Shown piece after piece: positions 43,886 through 52,602 of a stretch of DNA of 64,000 nucleotides. The notes below the pieces were generated by a model. It did not search any database and was not told the origin of the DNA. It worked only from the letters and a program-made list of their open reading frames with translations. A program made the position numbers and the translations under genes. Position 1 is the stretch's first letter. Every line of letters starts with the position of its first letter. This DNA is from Prevotella sp. (GTDB lineage: Bacteria; Bacteroidota; Bacteroidia; Bacteroidales; Bacteroidaceae), in contig JAJPYN010000013.1 in the NCBI GenBank assembly GCA_021204905.1, forward strand, positions 76,601 through 140,600, in the 5' to 3' direction.

Positions 43886-45550
43886 ATGTGTGGAATTGTA
43901 TCTATTTTTAATATTGAGGGTCGAACGCAGGCATTGCGGCCGAAAGCGCTGGCCATGAGCCGCACGATACGTCATCGCGGGCCCGACTGGAGCGGCATCT
44001 ATTGCGGTCGGTCGGCCATCCTCGCGCACGAGCGGCTGAGCATTGTCGACCCGGCATCGGGCGGTCAACCGCTGCTCTCTCCCGACAAGAAACAGGCGTT
44101 GGCTGTCAACGGCGAGATCTACAATCACCTCGAAATACGCCGGCAGCTCGCGGGCAAATATGCGTTTCAGACGGGCAGCGACTGCGAGGTGATACTTGCG
44201 CTCTACCGCGAGTACGGCGTCGATTTTCTCGAAAAGCTTAGCGGCATCTTCGCCTTCGCCCTTTACGACGAGGACAGCGACAGTTTCCTCATCGCGCGCG
44301 ACCCCATCGGCGTGATCCCTTTGTACATTGGCCACGACGCCGACGGTACGCTTTACGTTGCGAGCGAGATGAAGGCGCTCGAAGGCAATTGCGAGGAGTA
44401 TGCGCCGTTCCCGCCGGGTCATTGCTACGACAGTCGCGAGGGCAAGTTGCGGCGGTATTATAAGCGCGACTGGGAGGATTTCGATAATGTGAAAAACAAC
44501 GGAGCGTCGGCGGAGGAACTGCGCGCGGCGCTCGAAGGGGCGGTGAAGCGGCAGCTGATGAGCGATGTGCCTTACGGCGTGCTGCTCAGCGGCGGCCTCG
44601 ACTCGTCAATCATCAGTGCCATCGCGCAAAAATTCGCGCCGCGCCGCGTGGAGGAGGACGGCCGTGAGGTGGCGTGGTGGCCGCGCCTGCACTCGTTCGC
44701 CGTGGGTCTGAAAGGTGCGCCGGATTTGTCGAAAGCGCGCGAGGTGGCGGAGCATATCGGCACCGTTCACCACGAGATAAACTACACCATTCAGGAGGGT
44801 ATCGACGCCATCCGCGACGTCATCTATTTCATTGAAACTTACGATGTTACAACCGTTCGCGCGTCCACGCCGATGTATCTTTTGGCGCGCGTGATCAAGT
44901 CGATGGGCATCAAGATGGTGCTTTCCGGCGAGGGCGCGGACGAGATTTTCGGCGGGTATCTTTATTTCCACAAAGCGCCGTCGGCAAAGGAGTTTCACGA
45001 AGAGACCGTGCGGAAGCTGGGCAAGCTGTACATGTACGACTGCCTGCGCGCGAACAAGAGCCTCGCCGCGTGGGGCGTGGAGGGGCGCGTGCCGTTTCTC
45101 GACAAGGAGTTTCTCGATGTGGCGATGCGTCTGAACCCCGCGGCGAAGATGTGTCCGGGCAACACAATCGAGAAGCGGATTTTGCGCGAGGCCTTCGCCG
45201 ACATGCTGCCCGCGAGCGTGGCGTGGAGGCAGAAGGAGCAGTTCTCCGACGGCGTGGGTTATTCGTGGATTGACACGCTGAAAAAAATCACGTCCGAGGC
45301 TGTGAGCGACGAGCAGATGGCTAATGCTGCCGCGCGGTTCCCGATCAACACGCCGCTTAACAAGGAGGAATATTTCTACCGCTCGATATTCGCCGAGCAT
45401 TTCCCGTCGGACAGTGCCGCACGGACGGTGCCGCAGGAGGCTTCCGTGGCGTGCTCCACGGCGAAGGCTCGCGAGTGGGACGAGGCGTGGGCGACCGTGA
45501 ACGACCCGTCGGGCCGCGCTGTTTCGGACGTTCACGAGGCCGGTTTGTGA
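43886..45550 (+). CDS. asnB: Asparagine synthase B (glutamine-hydrolysing)
   Basis: Makes asparagine from aspartate, glutamine and ATP. The 554-residue enzyme begins MCGIVSIFN; Cys2 is the glutaminase nucleophile, so the ATG at 43886 is certain although the frame is open to 43787. The class II amidotransferase domain has RHRGPDWSG, LAHERLSIVDPASGGQPL and AVNGEIYNH. The synthetase domain has the PP-loop LLSGGLDSS (near 235) and LSGEGADEIFGGY. It uses the product of glnN, and the DNA suggests leaderless translation. Confidence 0.97.
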   Translation: MCGIVSIFNIEGRTQALRPKALAMSRTIRHRGPDWSGIYCGRSAILAHERLSIVDPASGGQPLLSPDKKQALAVNGEIYNHLEIRRQLAGKYAFQTGSDCEVILALYREYGVDFLEKLSGIFAFALYDEDSDSFLIARDPIGVIPLYIGHDADGTLYVASEMKALEGNCEEYAPFPPGHCYDSREGKLRRYYKRDWEDFDNVKNNGASAEELRAALEGAVKRQLMSDVPYGVLLSGGLDSSIISAIAQKFAPRRVEEDGREVAWWPRLHSFAVGLKGAPDLSKAREVAEHIGTVHHEINYTIQEGIDAIRDVIYFIETYDVTTVRASTPMYLLARVIKSMGIKMVLSGEGADEIFGGYLYFHKAPSAKEFHEETVRKLGKLYMYDCLRANKSLAAWGVEGRVPFLDKEFLDVAMRLNPAAKMCPGNTIEKRILREAFADMLPASVAWRQKEQFSDGVGYSWIDTLKKITSEAVSDEQMANAAARFPINTPLNKEEYFYRSIFAEHFPSDSAARTVPQEASVACSTAKAREWDEAWATVNDPSGRAVSDVHEAGL

Positions 45551-45584
45551 AGGCTGCAAACAGGCTTCGGGCTTAAGGTTTACG

Positions 45585-46307
45585 ATGAAAAATTTTTGCG
45601 TCAGGCGTTTGTGGGAAAGGGTGCGCCGCGCGCCGTGCAGCCGCGGGTTCGGGGTGCAGTCGCCGTCGGACTACAAATTCATCACCAAGACTTTGCGGGG
45701 CGCTTTGCCGGAGGCTGTTTGCGGGGCTTTGCCTTCGGACGAGGCTCAAGCGAAATTGTGCAGGCTGGTTTATTTGGTTTGCAAGGAATACAAGGCTCGG
45801 CGCGCGGCGAATCTGACGGGCTGCGACGAGCTTGACGCGTTTGTTCGTTTTGCGCGGCCTGACTGCGATGTTTCGCACGCAACTTCCTCAAAATCAATTA
45901 GTTCGCGACCGACCTCGGAACAAATTTGCCAGGGGCAATTGACAACGACAGCCGCGGATGTTTTAATCGCCGACGCGACGAAGTTGTCAGTTTCGGGTTC
46001 GTTTCAACAATCGGCCTCATTTCAAAAACAGCCTTCATCTTCATTTCAAAAACAACCATCATCTTCGTTTCAACAACAGCCTTCAACTTCGCCTTCAACT
46101 TCACTTTTGCCGAACGATTTATTTAAAAATTTATCTTCGCCCTCGCGGATTATCGTGGCGAATATTCACGCTTCGACGGAGGCTTTCAGGGCTTGGCGCG
46201 AAATAACGAAACACCCAATGTCTGCTGTCAGTTTCGACCTTTATTCCTCGGGCGTTGTGCTTGTTGACGGGGGTCGTTGCCGCGCGGAATACTCGCTGTG
46301 GTTTTAA
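45585..46307 (+). CDS. Degenerate SAM-methyltransferase-like protein with repeat insert
   Basis: A 240-residue protein I only partly recognise. The N-terminal RGFGVQSPSDYKFITKTL resembles the RxGYGVHSPFxFxFIT start of a Bacteroidota class I methyltransferase family, and the end (RIIVANIHASTEAFRAWREITKHP, then VSFDLYSSGVVLVDGGRCRAEYSLWF) resembles that family's C-terminus. Between them the SAM-binding glycine motif is not evident, and a serine/glutamine-rich stretch (SFQKQPSS units, about 139-168) is encoded by a 24-bp tandem repeat. It follows asnB by 34 bp. It may be a decaying gene or a protein with a new linker. I see no frameshift. Confidence 0.5.
   Translation: MKNFCVRRLWERVRRAPCSRGFGVQSPSDYKFITKTLRGALPEAVCGALPSDEAQAKLCRLVYLVCKEYKARRAANLTGCDELDAFVRFARPDCDVSHATSSKSISSRPTSEQICQGQLTTTAADVLIADATKLSVSGSFQQSASFQKQPSSSFQKQPSSSFQQQPSTSPSTSLLPNDLFKNLSSPSRIIVANIHASTEAFRAWREITKHPMSAVSFDLYSSGVVLVDGGRCRAEYSLWF
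45999..46088 (+). repeat. 24-bp in-frame tandem repeat inside the methyltransferase-like gene
   Basis: Three units begin at 46017 (TCATTTCAAAAACAGCC...), 46041 and 46065, each 24 bp and ending in TC(A/T)(T/A)CT or similar; a shorter 18-bp relative precedes at 45999. They encode SFQKQPSS, SFQKQPSS and SFQQQPST. Each unit carries the TTTCAA core also seen in intergenic repeats of this window. Confidence 0.85.
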
Positions 46308-46323
46308 AATATGCAATTAAATA

Positions 46324-46354
46324 TTTGCACATACTTTTGAATTTGCTATTTTTG
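46324..46354 (+). promoter_or_regulatory. Promoter of the DUF2795 gene
   Basis: TTTG (46324-46327), 19 nt spacer, TATTTTTG (46347-46354): full match, with a 28-nt leader to the ATG at 46383. Confidence 0.8.
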
Positions 46355-46382
46355 CAGGTCAATCAAATTTAGAATCAGGCTT

Positions 46383-46604
46383 ATGTATTGGACATTGGAG
46401 TTGGCTTCAAAGCTGGAAGATGCGCCTTGGCCCGCCACGAAAGAGGAACTGATCGACTACGCCATCCGCTCCGGCGCGCCGTTGGAGGTGCTGGAAAATC
46501 TGCAAGAGATTGAGGACGAGGGCGATGTTTACGAGGGAATCGAGGAGATTTGGCCGGATTACCCCGACAAGGATGATTTCTTGTGGGATGAAGACGAGTA
46601 CTAA
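46383..46604 (+). CDS. DUF2795 small acidic protein
   Basis: A 73-residue acidic protein of the DUF2795 family, frequent in Bacteroidota. Its core reads LEDAPWPATKEELIDYAIRSGAPLEVLENLQEI, resembling a small helical DNA- or protein-binding unit, and the tail is rich in aspartate and glutamate. Function is unknown. It is a compact single-gene unit with a full promoter and a strong terminator, which suggests high expression. Confidence 0.85.
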   Translation: MYWTLELASKLEDAPWPATKEELIDYAIRSGAPLEVLENLQEIEDEGDVYEGIEEIWPDYPDKDDFLWDEDEY

Positions 46605-46629
46605 CTGATTGTTCAAACTAATTAGGAAG

Positions 46630-46665
46630 CGGTAGCGGGGCGAAATCCTTTGCTACCGTTTTTTT
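46630..46665 (+). terminator. Intrinsic terminator after the DUF2795 gene
   Basis: CGGTAGC (46630-46636) and GCTACCG (46652-46658) form a 7-bp perfect stem, followed by seven T residues. It reaches the last bases of the convergent tatC. Confidence 0.85.
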
Positions 46666-47473
46666 ATGCTTCCGCGGCGGGCTCTTTTTTTACGACAAGG
46701 AGGGAGAGTTCGTAGAGCAGATAGAGGGGGAGGAAGACGATGGAGAGTGTGAACGGGTCGCCCGAAGGAGTGATGACGGCAGCGAGGACGAGCAGAATGA
46801 CAACGGCATGGCGGCGGTATTTCTTAAGAAGCTTTCTGTTGAGAAGTCCCAACCGGCTTAGCAGCCACGCCACGAGCGGCATTTCGAAGACTATTCCCAT
46901 GATGAGTATGAGCATGGTGAAATAGTTGATATACGACTGCAGATTAATTTGATTGACTATCTCCGGGCTGAGCTGATAGCCGGCCAGAAAGCGGAACGTG
47001 AAAGGGAAGACCAAAGCATAGCCGACGAGACAGCCTAAATAGAACATTATCGTTCCGCCGGTGAACGCCTTGCGGACAGCCCTTATCTCGTTCGTGTACA
47101 GCGCGGGACGGACGTAAAACCATAGTTCATACACGCAATAAGGAAAGGTGATGACCGCCGCCATCAGCATTGACATGTTAATATGTGTCAGGAATTGCGC
47201 GGCGAGATCGATGTTTATAATCTGCACTTGGAGAGTCCCGATGCCGCCGAACATATCTGCACTTGCGCCGCGAAGAAAGCGGTAAATGAAGAAATCGTCT
47301 GATGCGGGAGCGAGGATAACGGCGGTAAAGATATGCGGCATGAGCCAAAGAATTACCGCAAAGAGCACCACGAAGACTGCAAGAACACGGAAGATGACCC
47401 GTCGGAGCACTTCGAGATGGTCCCAGAACGACATCTCCGCCTGCGCGCCACCTGCCTCATTGCGCTCCGTCAT
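46664..47473 (-). CDS. tatC: Sec-independent translocase subunit TatC
   Basis: Receptor subunit of the twin-arginine export system, with six membrane helices in 269 residues. The start EMSFWDHLEVLRRVIFRVL matches the conserved MSFWDHLEELR region that binds the signal peptide; FPYCVYELWFYVRPALY and FEMPLVAWLLSRLGLL are other family landmarks. Its start overlaps the tatA stop by four bases. Confidence 0.96.
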   Translation of the reverse strand: MTERNEAGGAQAEMSFWDHLEVLRRVIFRVLAVFVVLFAVILWLMPHIFTAVILAPASDDFFIYRFLRGASADMFGGIGTLQVQIINIDLAAQFLTHINMSMLMAAVITFPYCVYELWFYVRPALYTNEIRAVRKAFTGGTIMFYLGCLVGYALVFPFTFRFLAGYQLSPEIVNQINLQSYINYFTMLILIMGIVFEMPLVAWLLSRLGLLNRKLLKKYRRHAVVILLVLAAVITPSGDPFTLSIVFLPLYLLYELSLLVVKKEPAAEA

Positions 47474-47673
47474 TCCTCTTTTTGCTTCTCGTCGGTTTTC
47501 TCTTCGTCGGGTTTTTCCGTCTCGTTCAGCCCGTCTTTGAAACTCTTCACGCCTTTGCCAAGACCTTTCATGAGCTCCGGAATCTTCTTGCCGCCGAACA
47601 AAAGGAGTATCACCAGAGCGATGATAATTATCTCCGTGCCGCTCAAATTGCCTAAAAAGAGTAGTTGATTCAT
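47470..47673 (-). CDS. tatA: Sec-independent translocase subunit TatA
   Basis: A 67-residue pore subunit: one N-terminal membrane helix (GTEIIIIALVILLLFGGKKIPELMKGLGKG, about 12-41, with the FGxKKLPEL-type hinge) and a charged amphipathic tail. It overlaps tatC (ATGA). No tatB is present, so one TatA/E-type protein probably does both jobs. Confidence 0.95.
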   Translation of the reverse strand: MNQLLFLGNLSGTEIIIIALVILLLFGGKKIPELMKGLGKGVKSFKDGLNETEKPDEEKTDEKQKEE

Positions 47674-47764
47674 ATTGATTTATACGTTTATTTGACCGTT
47701 TGTCCGCTTGCGAAGATATGAATAATGCGGTATAAAGCGAAACTTTTTGCTGCTTTTTCCGCTG

Positions 47765-48337
47765 TCAGAGCAACATAATTCCCGCGAACGCCGCCAGTCC
47801 TATCATCTTTATCGGGTTCACTTTGAAGAACATTGTGCCGACGAAAGTGGCGGCGAAGAGAAACACGCTGATATAAAACTGCCACGCATTGACGTGGGGA
47901 GAGGAGAAATTTTCTTCGGTCATGAGTGCCAATACGGCGGCAATCAGCAGTCCCACAACTGTGGGTCGCAGCCCTCGGAACGCTCCTGCCACGGCGTGAT
48001 GGTTCATGTATCGCAGCAGCATTTTTGCGATGAGAATCATCAATATGACAGACGGCAGCATCACAGACGTGGTGGCGGCGAGCGAGCCGAGCAAAGCAAA
48101 GGGCGCGGCATATCCCGCGTTCTGCACCGCCACATAACCGCAATAGGTAGCCGAGTTGATACCTATGGGACCGGGCGTCATCTGGCTGATGGCGATGACA
48201 TTGGTGAATTCGGCGGTCGTGAGCCAAGCGTGATGCGTTACGACCTGTGCCTGTATGAGCGAAATCATACCGTATCCGCCGCCGAAACCGAACAGTCCTA
48301 TCTCGAAAAAGGTTAGTATGAGTTGCAGAAAAATCAT
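47765..48337 (-). CDS. Chromate transporter, half-size subunit 2
   Basis: A 190-residue membrane protein with one CHR domain. Family motifs are GFGGGYGMISLIQAQVV near 18-34 and ISQMTPGPIGINSATYCGY near 50-68. Half-size CHR proteins come as pairs that form an oppositely oriented heterodimer; the partner is the gene 9 bp upstream. Substrates beyond chromate are poorly known for such pairs. Confidence 0.9.
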   Translation of the reverse strand: MIFLQLILTFFEIGLFGFGGGYGMISLIQAQVVTHHAWLTTAEFTNVIAISQMTPGPIGINSATYCGYVAVQNAGYAAPFALLGSLAATTSVMLPSVILMILIAKMLLRYMNHHAVAGAFRGLRPTVVGLLIAAVLALMTEENFSSPHVNAWQFYISVFLFAATFVGTMFFKVNPIKMIGLAAFAGIMLL

Positions 48338-48346
48338 GGAACGGGG

Positions 48347-48877
48347 TTACGTGAACAGTCGTGTGGAAGAAAGATAGCCGAGAAATGCCGCGGCAAGAAG
48401 AACGATGATGGGGTTTATGCCGAACATCCATATCAACAGCGCGGACACTATCGGTATCCAGAAAGTATAGATTGTAAGCTTTGCGCTCTTTGCCAGAGAG
48501 AACGTCGGCACGGCGATAAGCGCCACCACTGCGGGGCGTATGCCGCGAAATGCCGCCGCTACGACGGGCACATCCTGAAACTCGCGCCACACGGAAGCAA
48601 GGATGAGGATAATCAGAAATGAAGGTAAGGAAGCGCCGATGGCGGAGACTACCGCGCCGGGAGTTTTCTTCAGCTTGTATCCGATGAAGGTACTGATGTT
48701 CACCGCGAATACTCCGGGGCAGGTCTGTGCCACGACAACGAGGTTGAGGAACTCGTCTTTGGCAATCCATTTCCGGCGGTTCACCACCTCCGCTTCAATC
48801 ATCGGAATCATCACGTAGCCTCCTCCGAAGGCTGCTACACCGATTTTCAGAAACGTAAAAAACAGTGCCCGCTTCAT
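48347..48877 (-). CDS. Chromate transporter, half-size subunit 1
   Basis: A 176-residue CHR-domain membrane protein. Motifs are GVAAFGGGYVMIPMIEAEVV and VVAQTCPGVFAVNISTFIGY. The ATG at 48875-48877 overlaps the purL stop (ATGA), so it is preferred over an upstream ATG at 48934 that lies inside purL. It pairs with the following CHR gene. Why it is coupled to purL is not evident. Confidence 0.9.
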   Translation of the reverse strand: MKRALFFTFLKIGVAAFGGGYVMIPMIEAEVVNRRKWIAKDEFLNLVVVAQTCPGVFAVNISTFIGYKLKKTPGAVVSAIGASLPSFLIILILASVWREFQDVPVVAAAFRGIRPAVVALIAVPTFSLAKSAKLTIYTFWIPIVSALLIWMFGINPIIVLLAAAFLGYLSSTRLFT

Positions 48878-51800
48878 CCTTTTCCTTTTTTCCGCTCCAC
48901 CCAACGTCGGGCATTGACGAATGCTTCCAACCATGGTGTCATCTCGTCGCTATGGAGACGGTCGGCGGGATAATAGCCGCATTGCCACGGGAAGATTGTT
49001 CGCTCGGGGTGGGGCATTATTGCAAGGTGTCTGCCGTCAGCACTGCAGAGGGCTGCAACATTATAATCCGAGCCGTTGGGATTAGCCGGATACCCGGCAT
49101 GATTGTACTTCGCGACGATATTATACTCCGTTTCAGCTTTCGGCAAACGGAATTTCCCCTCGCCGTGAGCCACCCAGATGCCGACCTTGCTCCCCGCTAA
49201 TGACGAGAACATGACGCTGTTATTCGCAGGTATGGCGAGGGTTACGAACTCCGATTCGAACTTGTGCGAGTCGTTGTGAAGCATCTGCGCATAGTCGGCG
49301 GCATTGCTTACGGCGTGCGTATGGTTAATCAGTCCGAGCTCAATCATAAGCTGGCAGCCGTTGCATACGCCGAGCGAGAGAGTGTCGTCGCGTCCGTAGA
49401 AGCGGTCTAACGCCTCCTTCGCTTTCGGATTAAACAAGAACGCGCCCGCCCAACCCTTTGCGCTCCCGAGCACGTCGGAGTTGGAGAAGCCCCCGCAAAA
49501 CGCTATTACGTTAACGTCGTCGAGCGTCTCCCGCCCGCTGATAAGGTCGGTCATGGTTACGTCCTTCACGTCGAAGCCGGCGAGGAAGAACGCGTAAGCC
49601 ATCTCGCGCTCGGAGTTGCTGCCCTTTTCGCGGATAACCGCCATACGTATGCCGCTTTGCTCCTTGCGGTCGGGAGTAATGTTATAAGAGGACAAGAGCC
49701 CCGTGAAACCTGCGGGGAAGGAATATTCCAACGGCTGAAGACCAAGGTTTTTGCAACGTTCCGTCGCCTTATTTGCACTGCATTGCCGCTCGTCGAGCAA
49801 CGCGGAAGGAGCGAACCAGAGAGCCCGCAGCTTGTCTATGTCGAGCCCGATGTTTCGGTCGCCGTGCTTGATTGCTATCTTCCTCTCCGCCTGCGGCACA
49901 CCTATATTAATATATGAAACGCCGTGCGAGGAGAATATCTCCCGTGCTTTCTCCACGTCGGCACTGCCGATTTGCAGCACCATCGCGGGATTTTCGGCGA
50001 ACAAGAGCTTTACTATATCCGTCTCGCCGGTATCGTCAAGGCATATCGCCATACCGCCGTTTACATTGGCAAAGCACATCTCCAAAAGCGTCGTAACCAA
50101 GCCTCCGGCAGACACGTCGTGCCCTGCGAGGATGAGATTTCCGTTCACAAGGTCTTGCACGGCACTGAATGCGGCGCTGAAATAGGCTGCATCTGCCACT
50201 GTCGGAGCCTCGTCGCCGAGAGTGGAAAGACTTTGCGCGAAAGCCGAACCGCCCAGTTTACGCTCGCAGGAGGAGAAGTCAACAAGCCAGAGAACGCTGC
50301 TTTCGTCCGTCGCGAGCACCGGTGACGCCACCCTGCGGACATCGCTCACCTCGCTTCCCGCCGACACTATCACCGTGCCGGGCGACAGCACTTTCCTGCC
50401 GTCAGGATACTTCTGGGTCATCGAGAGCGAGTCTTTTCCCGTCGGCACGTTCACCTTCAGCGCCCTGCAAAAATCGCTCAACGCCTCCACTGCCATATAT
50501 AGCCGTGCGTCTTCCCCCTGCTCCGCCCGGCAGGGCCACATCCAATTGGCTGACAGGGAGATACCTTCTATGCCGTAAGACAATGGTGCGAGGGCGATGT
50601 TAGTAAGGGCTTCGGCAACCGAAAGCACGCTTCCCGCCCGCGCATCGATAAGCCCCGCCTGCGGTGCATGACCGATAGAGGTGGCTATTCCCTTGTGTCC
50701 GCGATAGTCAAGAGCCACCACGCCGCAGTCGCTGAGCGGCAGTTGCAGCACGCCCTGGCACTGCTGACGCGCCACACGACCCGAGACGGAGCGGTCCACT
50801 TTGTTAGTCAACCAGTCCTTGCAAGCCACGCTCTCAAGCTGCATGACCTGTGCAATATAACTTTCGATGTCTTGGTCTTGATATCTGACAGCGGCGTATG
50901 TATGCCGCACGGTCGTGTCTTTCATCACCGTTTTGGGCGAGGAACCGAACATCTGCGCCACCTTCAAATCGAACGGACGCACTCCGTCCGCCTGTTCAAA
51001 GGCAAACTTCCCGTCGCCCGTTGCAGTACCCACGACATACATCGGCGCCCGTTCACGTCCGGCAATCCTGCTGACGCGGTCGATGGCGGCATCGTCGATG
51101 AGCAGTCCCATCCGTTCTTGGCTCTCGTTGGCGATAATCTCCTTTGAGGAGAGAGTCTTGTCGCCGACGGGCAACTGCGCCATTTCTATCAGTCCGCCAC
51201 AGTCCTCTACCAGTTCGGAAAGACAGTTGACGTGTCCCGCCGAGCCGTGGTCGTGAATGGATATAACCGGGTTCGTCTCCTCTTCCGACAATGCGCGGAC
51301 GACGTTATACGTCCGTTTCTGCATCTCAGGATTGGCGCGTTGGACGGCGTTGAGCTCTATTCCCGTAGAGTAGCGCCCGGTCTCCACAGACGACACCGAG
51401 CCCCCTCCAAGACCTATGCGATAGTTGTCGCCGCCCATAAGAACGATGCTGTTGCCCTTCGCGGGCGTACCTTTGAGGCAGTCTCTGCGCCGCGCATAAC
51501 CCACGCCGCCTGCCAACATAATCACCTTGTCGTAAGCAAACAAGCTGCCGTTCTCGGCGTGTTCGAAAGTCAAAAGCGACCCGCACACCATCGGTTGCCC
51601 GAACTTATTGCCGAAATCACTTGCCCCGTTGCTCGCCTTAACCAGTATTTGCGCCGGTGTCTGATAGAGCCAGCAGCGCTCGCCGACGGCACTTTCCCAT
51701 GCCGGCAGGTCCTTGCGCATACGGGGATAAGATGTCATATAGACTGCCGTTCCCGCGATAGGACACGACCCGACGCCTCCTCCCATGCGGTCCCGGATTT

Positions 51801-52602
51801 CTCCGCCCGTGCCCGTAGAGGCTCCGTTGAACGGCTCGACCGTCGTGGGGAAGTTGTGTGTCTCCGCTTTTAGGGAAATAACAGTATCGATGTCGTGCGT
51901 CGAATAATAGTCCGGCACGTCGTGATTTTGTGGTGCAAACTGCTCTACAACAGGACCTTCGGCAAACGCGACATTATCTTTATAAGCCGACAGGATACGC
52001 CCGGGATGCTCGCGAGTGGTCTGTTTTATCATCTCGAACAGCGAGCGCGGCTGCTCCTTGCCGTCGATAATGAACGTGCCGCCGAAGATTTTATGACGGC
52101 AATGCTCCGAGTTGATTTGCGCAAAGCCGAACACCTCGCTGTCGGTCAGAGGTCTGCCGTTCTCTTTCTCCACCGCTTTCAAGTAGGCTATTTCCTCCTC
52201 TGACAGGGCGAGACCTTCGCTTTGATTGTATGCCTCCAAATCTTCGATATAGCGGATGGGCTCGGGACGGATATCGACAGTAAAGATATTCTGGTCCAGA
52301 CCCTTATATATGCGTTGGAGCATGGGGTCGTGTTCGGCATCTTCATCGGCGACGCGGGCGTACTGCTCAATACGTGTGATGCCGCTGATGTTCATGTTCT
52401 GCGTTATCTCTACGGCGTTTGTGCTCCACGGCGTAATCATTTCGCGGCGCGGTCCGACGTAGGTGCCGTCAAGCCGTTTCTCTGTCGTCGGCACGGCACC
52501 GGAGTAGAGCCACGACAGCTTGGCATTGTCTTCGATGGTGAGGCTGCGCTCGCTTTGCGTGGCAATGACGGTGTTGTCGCTCTTTAAGAAAAAGGTTATC
52601 AT
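48874..52602 (-). CDS. purL: Phosphoribosylformylglycinamidine synthase, large single-chain form
   Basis: Fourth step of purine synthesis: FGAR + glutamine + ATP to FGAM. At 1242 residues it is the fused form: N-terminal PurS-like part, two ATP-binding halves (FAQINSEHCRHKIFGG near 163; HDHGSAGHVNCLSELVEDCGG), and a C-terminal glutamine amidotransferase with the nucleophile cysteine in LGVCNGCQLMIELG and histidine/glutamate in MPHPERTIFPW. It overlaps metY at its start and the chromate gene at its end, each by four bases. Confidence 0.97.
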   Translation of the reverse strand: MITFFLKSDNTVIATQSERSLTIEDNAKLSWLYSGAVPTTEKRLDGTYVGPRREMITPWSTNAVEITQNMNISGITRIEQYARVADEDAEHDPMLQRIYKGLDQNIFTVDIRPEPIRYIEDLEAYNQSEGLALSEEEIAYLKAVEKENGRPLTDSEVFGFAQINSEHCRHKIFGGTFIIDGKEQPRSLFEMIKQTTREHPGRILSAYKDNVAFAEGPVVEQFAPQNHDVPDYYSTHDIDTVISLKAETHNFPTTVEPFNGASTGTGGEIRDRMGGGVGSCPIAGTAVYMTSYPRMRKDLPAWESAVGERCWLYQTPAQILVKASNGASDFGNKFGQPMVCGSLLTFEHAENGSLFAYDKVIMLAGGVGYARRRDCLKGTPAKGNSIVLMGGDNYRIGLGGGSVSSVETGRYSTGIELNAVQRANPEMQKRTYNVVRALSEEETNPVISIHDHGSAGHVNCLSELVEDCGGLIEMAQLPVGDKTLSSKEIIANESQERMGLLIDDAAIDRVSRIAGRERAPMYVVGTATGDGKFAFEQADGVRPFDLKVAQMFGSSPKTVMKDTTVRHTYAAVRYQDQDIESYIAQVMQLESVACKDWLTNKVDRSVSGRVARQQCQGVLQLPLSDCGVVALDYRGHKGIATSIGHAPQAGLIDARAGSVLSVAEALTNIALAPLSYGIEGISLSANWMWPCRAEQGEDARLYMAVEALSDFCRALKVNVPTGKDSLSMTQKYPDGRKVLSPGTVIVSAGSEVSDVRRVASPVLATDESSVLWLVDFSSCERKLGGSAFAQSLSTLGDEAPTVADAAYFSAAFSAVQDLVNGNLILAGHDVSAGGLVTTLLEMCFANVNGGMAICLDDTGETDIVKLLFAENPAMVLQIGSADVEKAREIFSSHGVSYINIGVPQAERKIAIKHGDRNIGLDIDKLRALWFAPSALLDERQCSANKATERCKNLGLQPLEYSFPAGFTGLLSSYNITPDRKEQSGIRMAVIREKGSNSEREMAYAFFLAGFDVKDVTMTDLISGRETLDDVNVIAFCGGFSNSDVLGSAKGWAGAFLFNPKAKEALDRFYGRDDTLSLGVCNGCQLMIELGLINHTHAVSNAADYAQMLHNDSHKFESEFVTLAIPANNSVMFSSLAGSKVGIWVAHGEGKFRLPKAETEYNIVAKYNHAGYPANPNGSDYNVAALCSADGRHLAIMPHPERTIFPWQCGYYPADRLHSDEMTPWLEAFVNARRWVERKKGKG

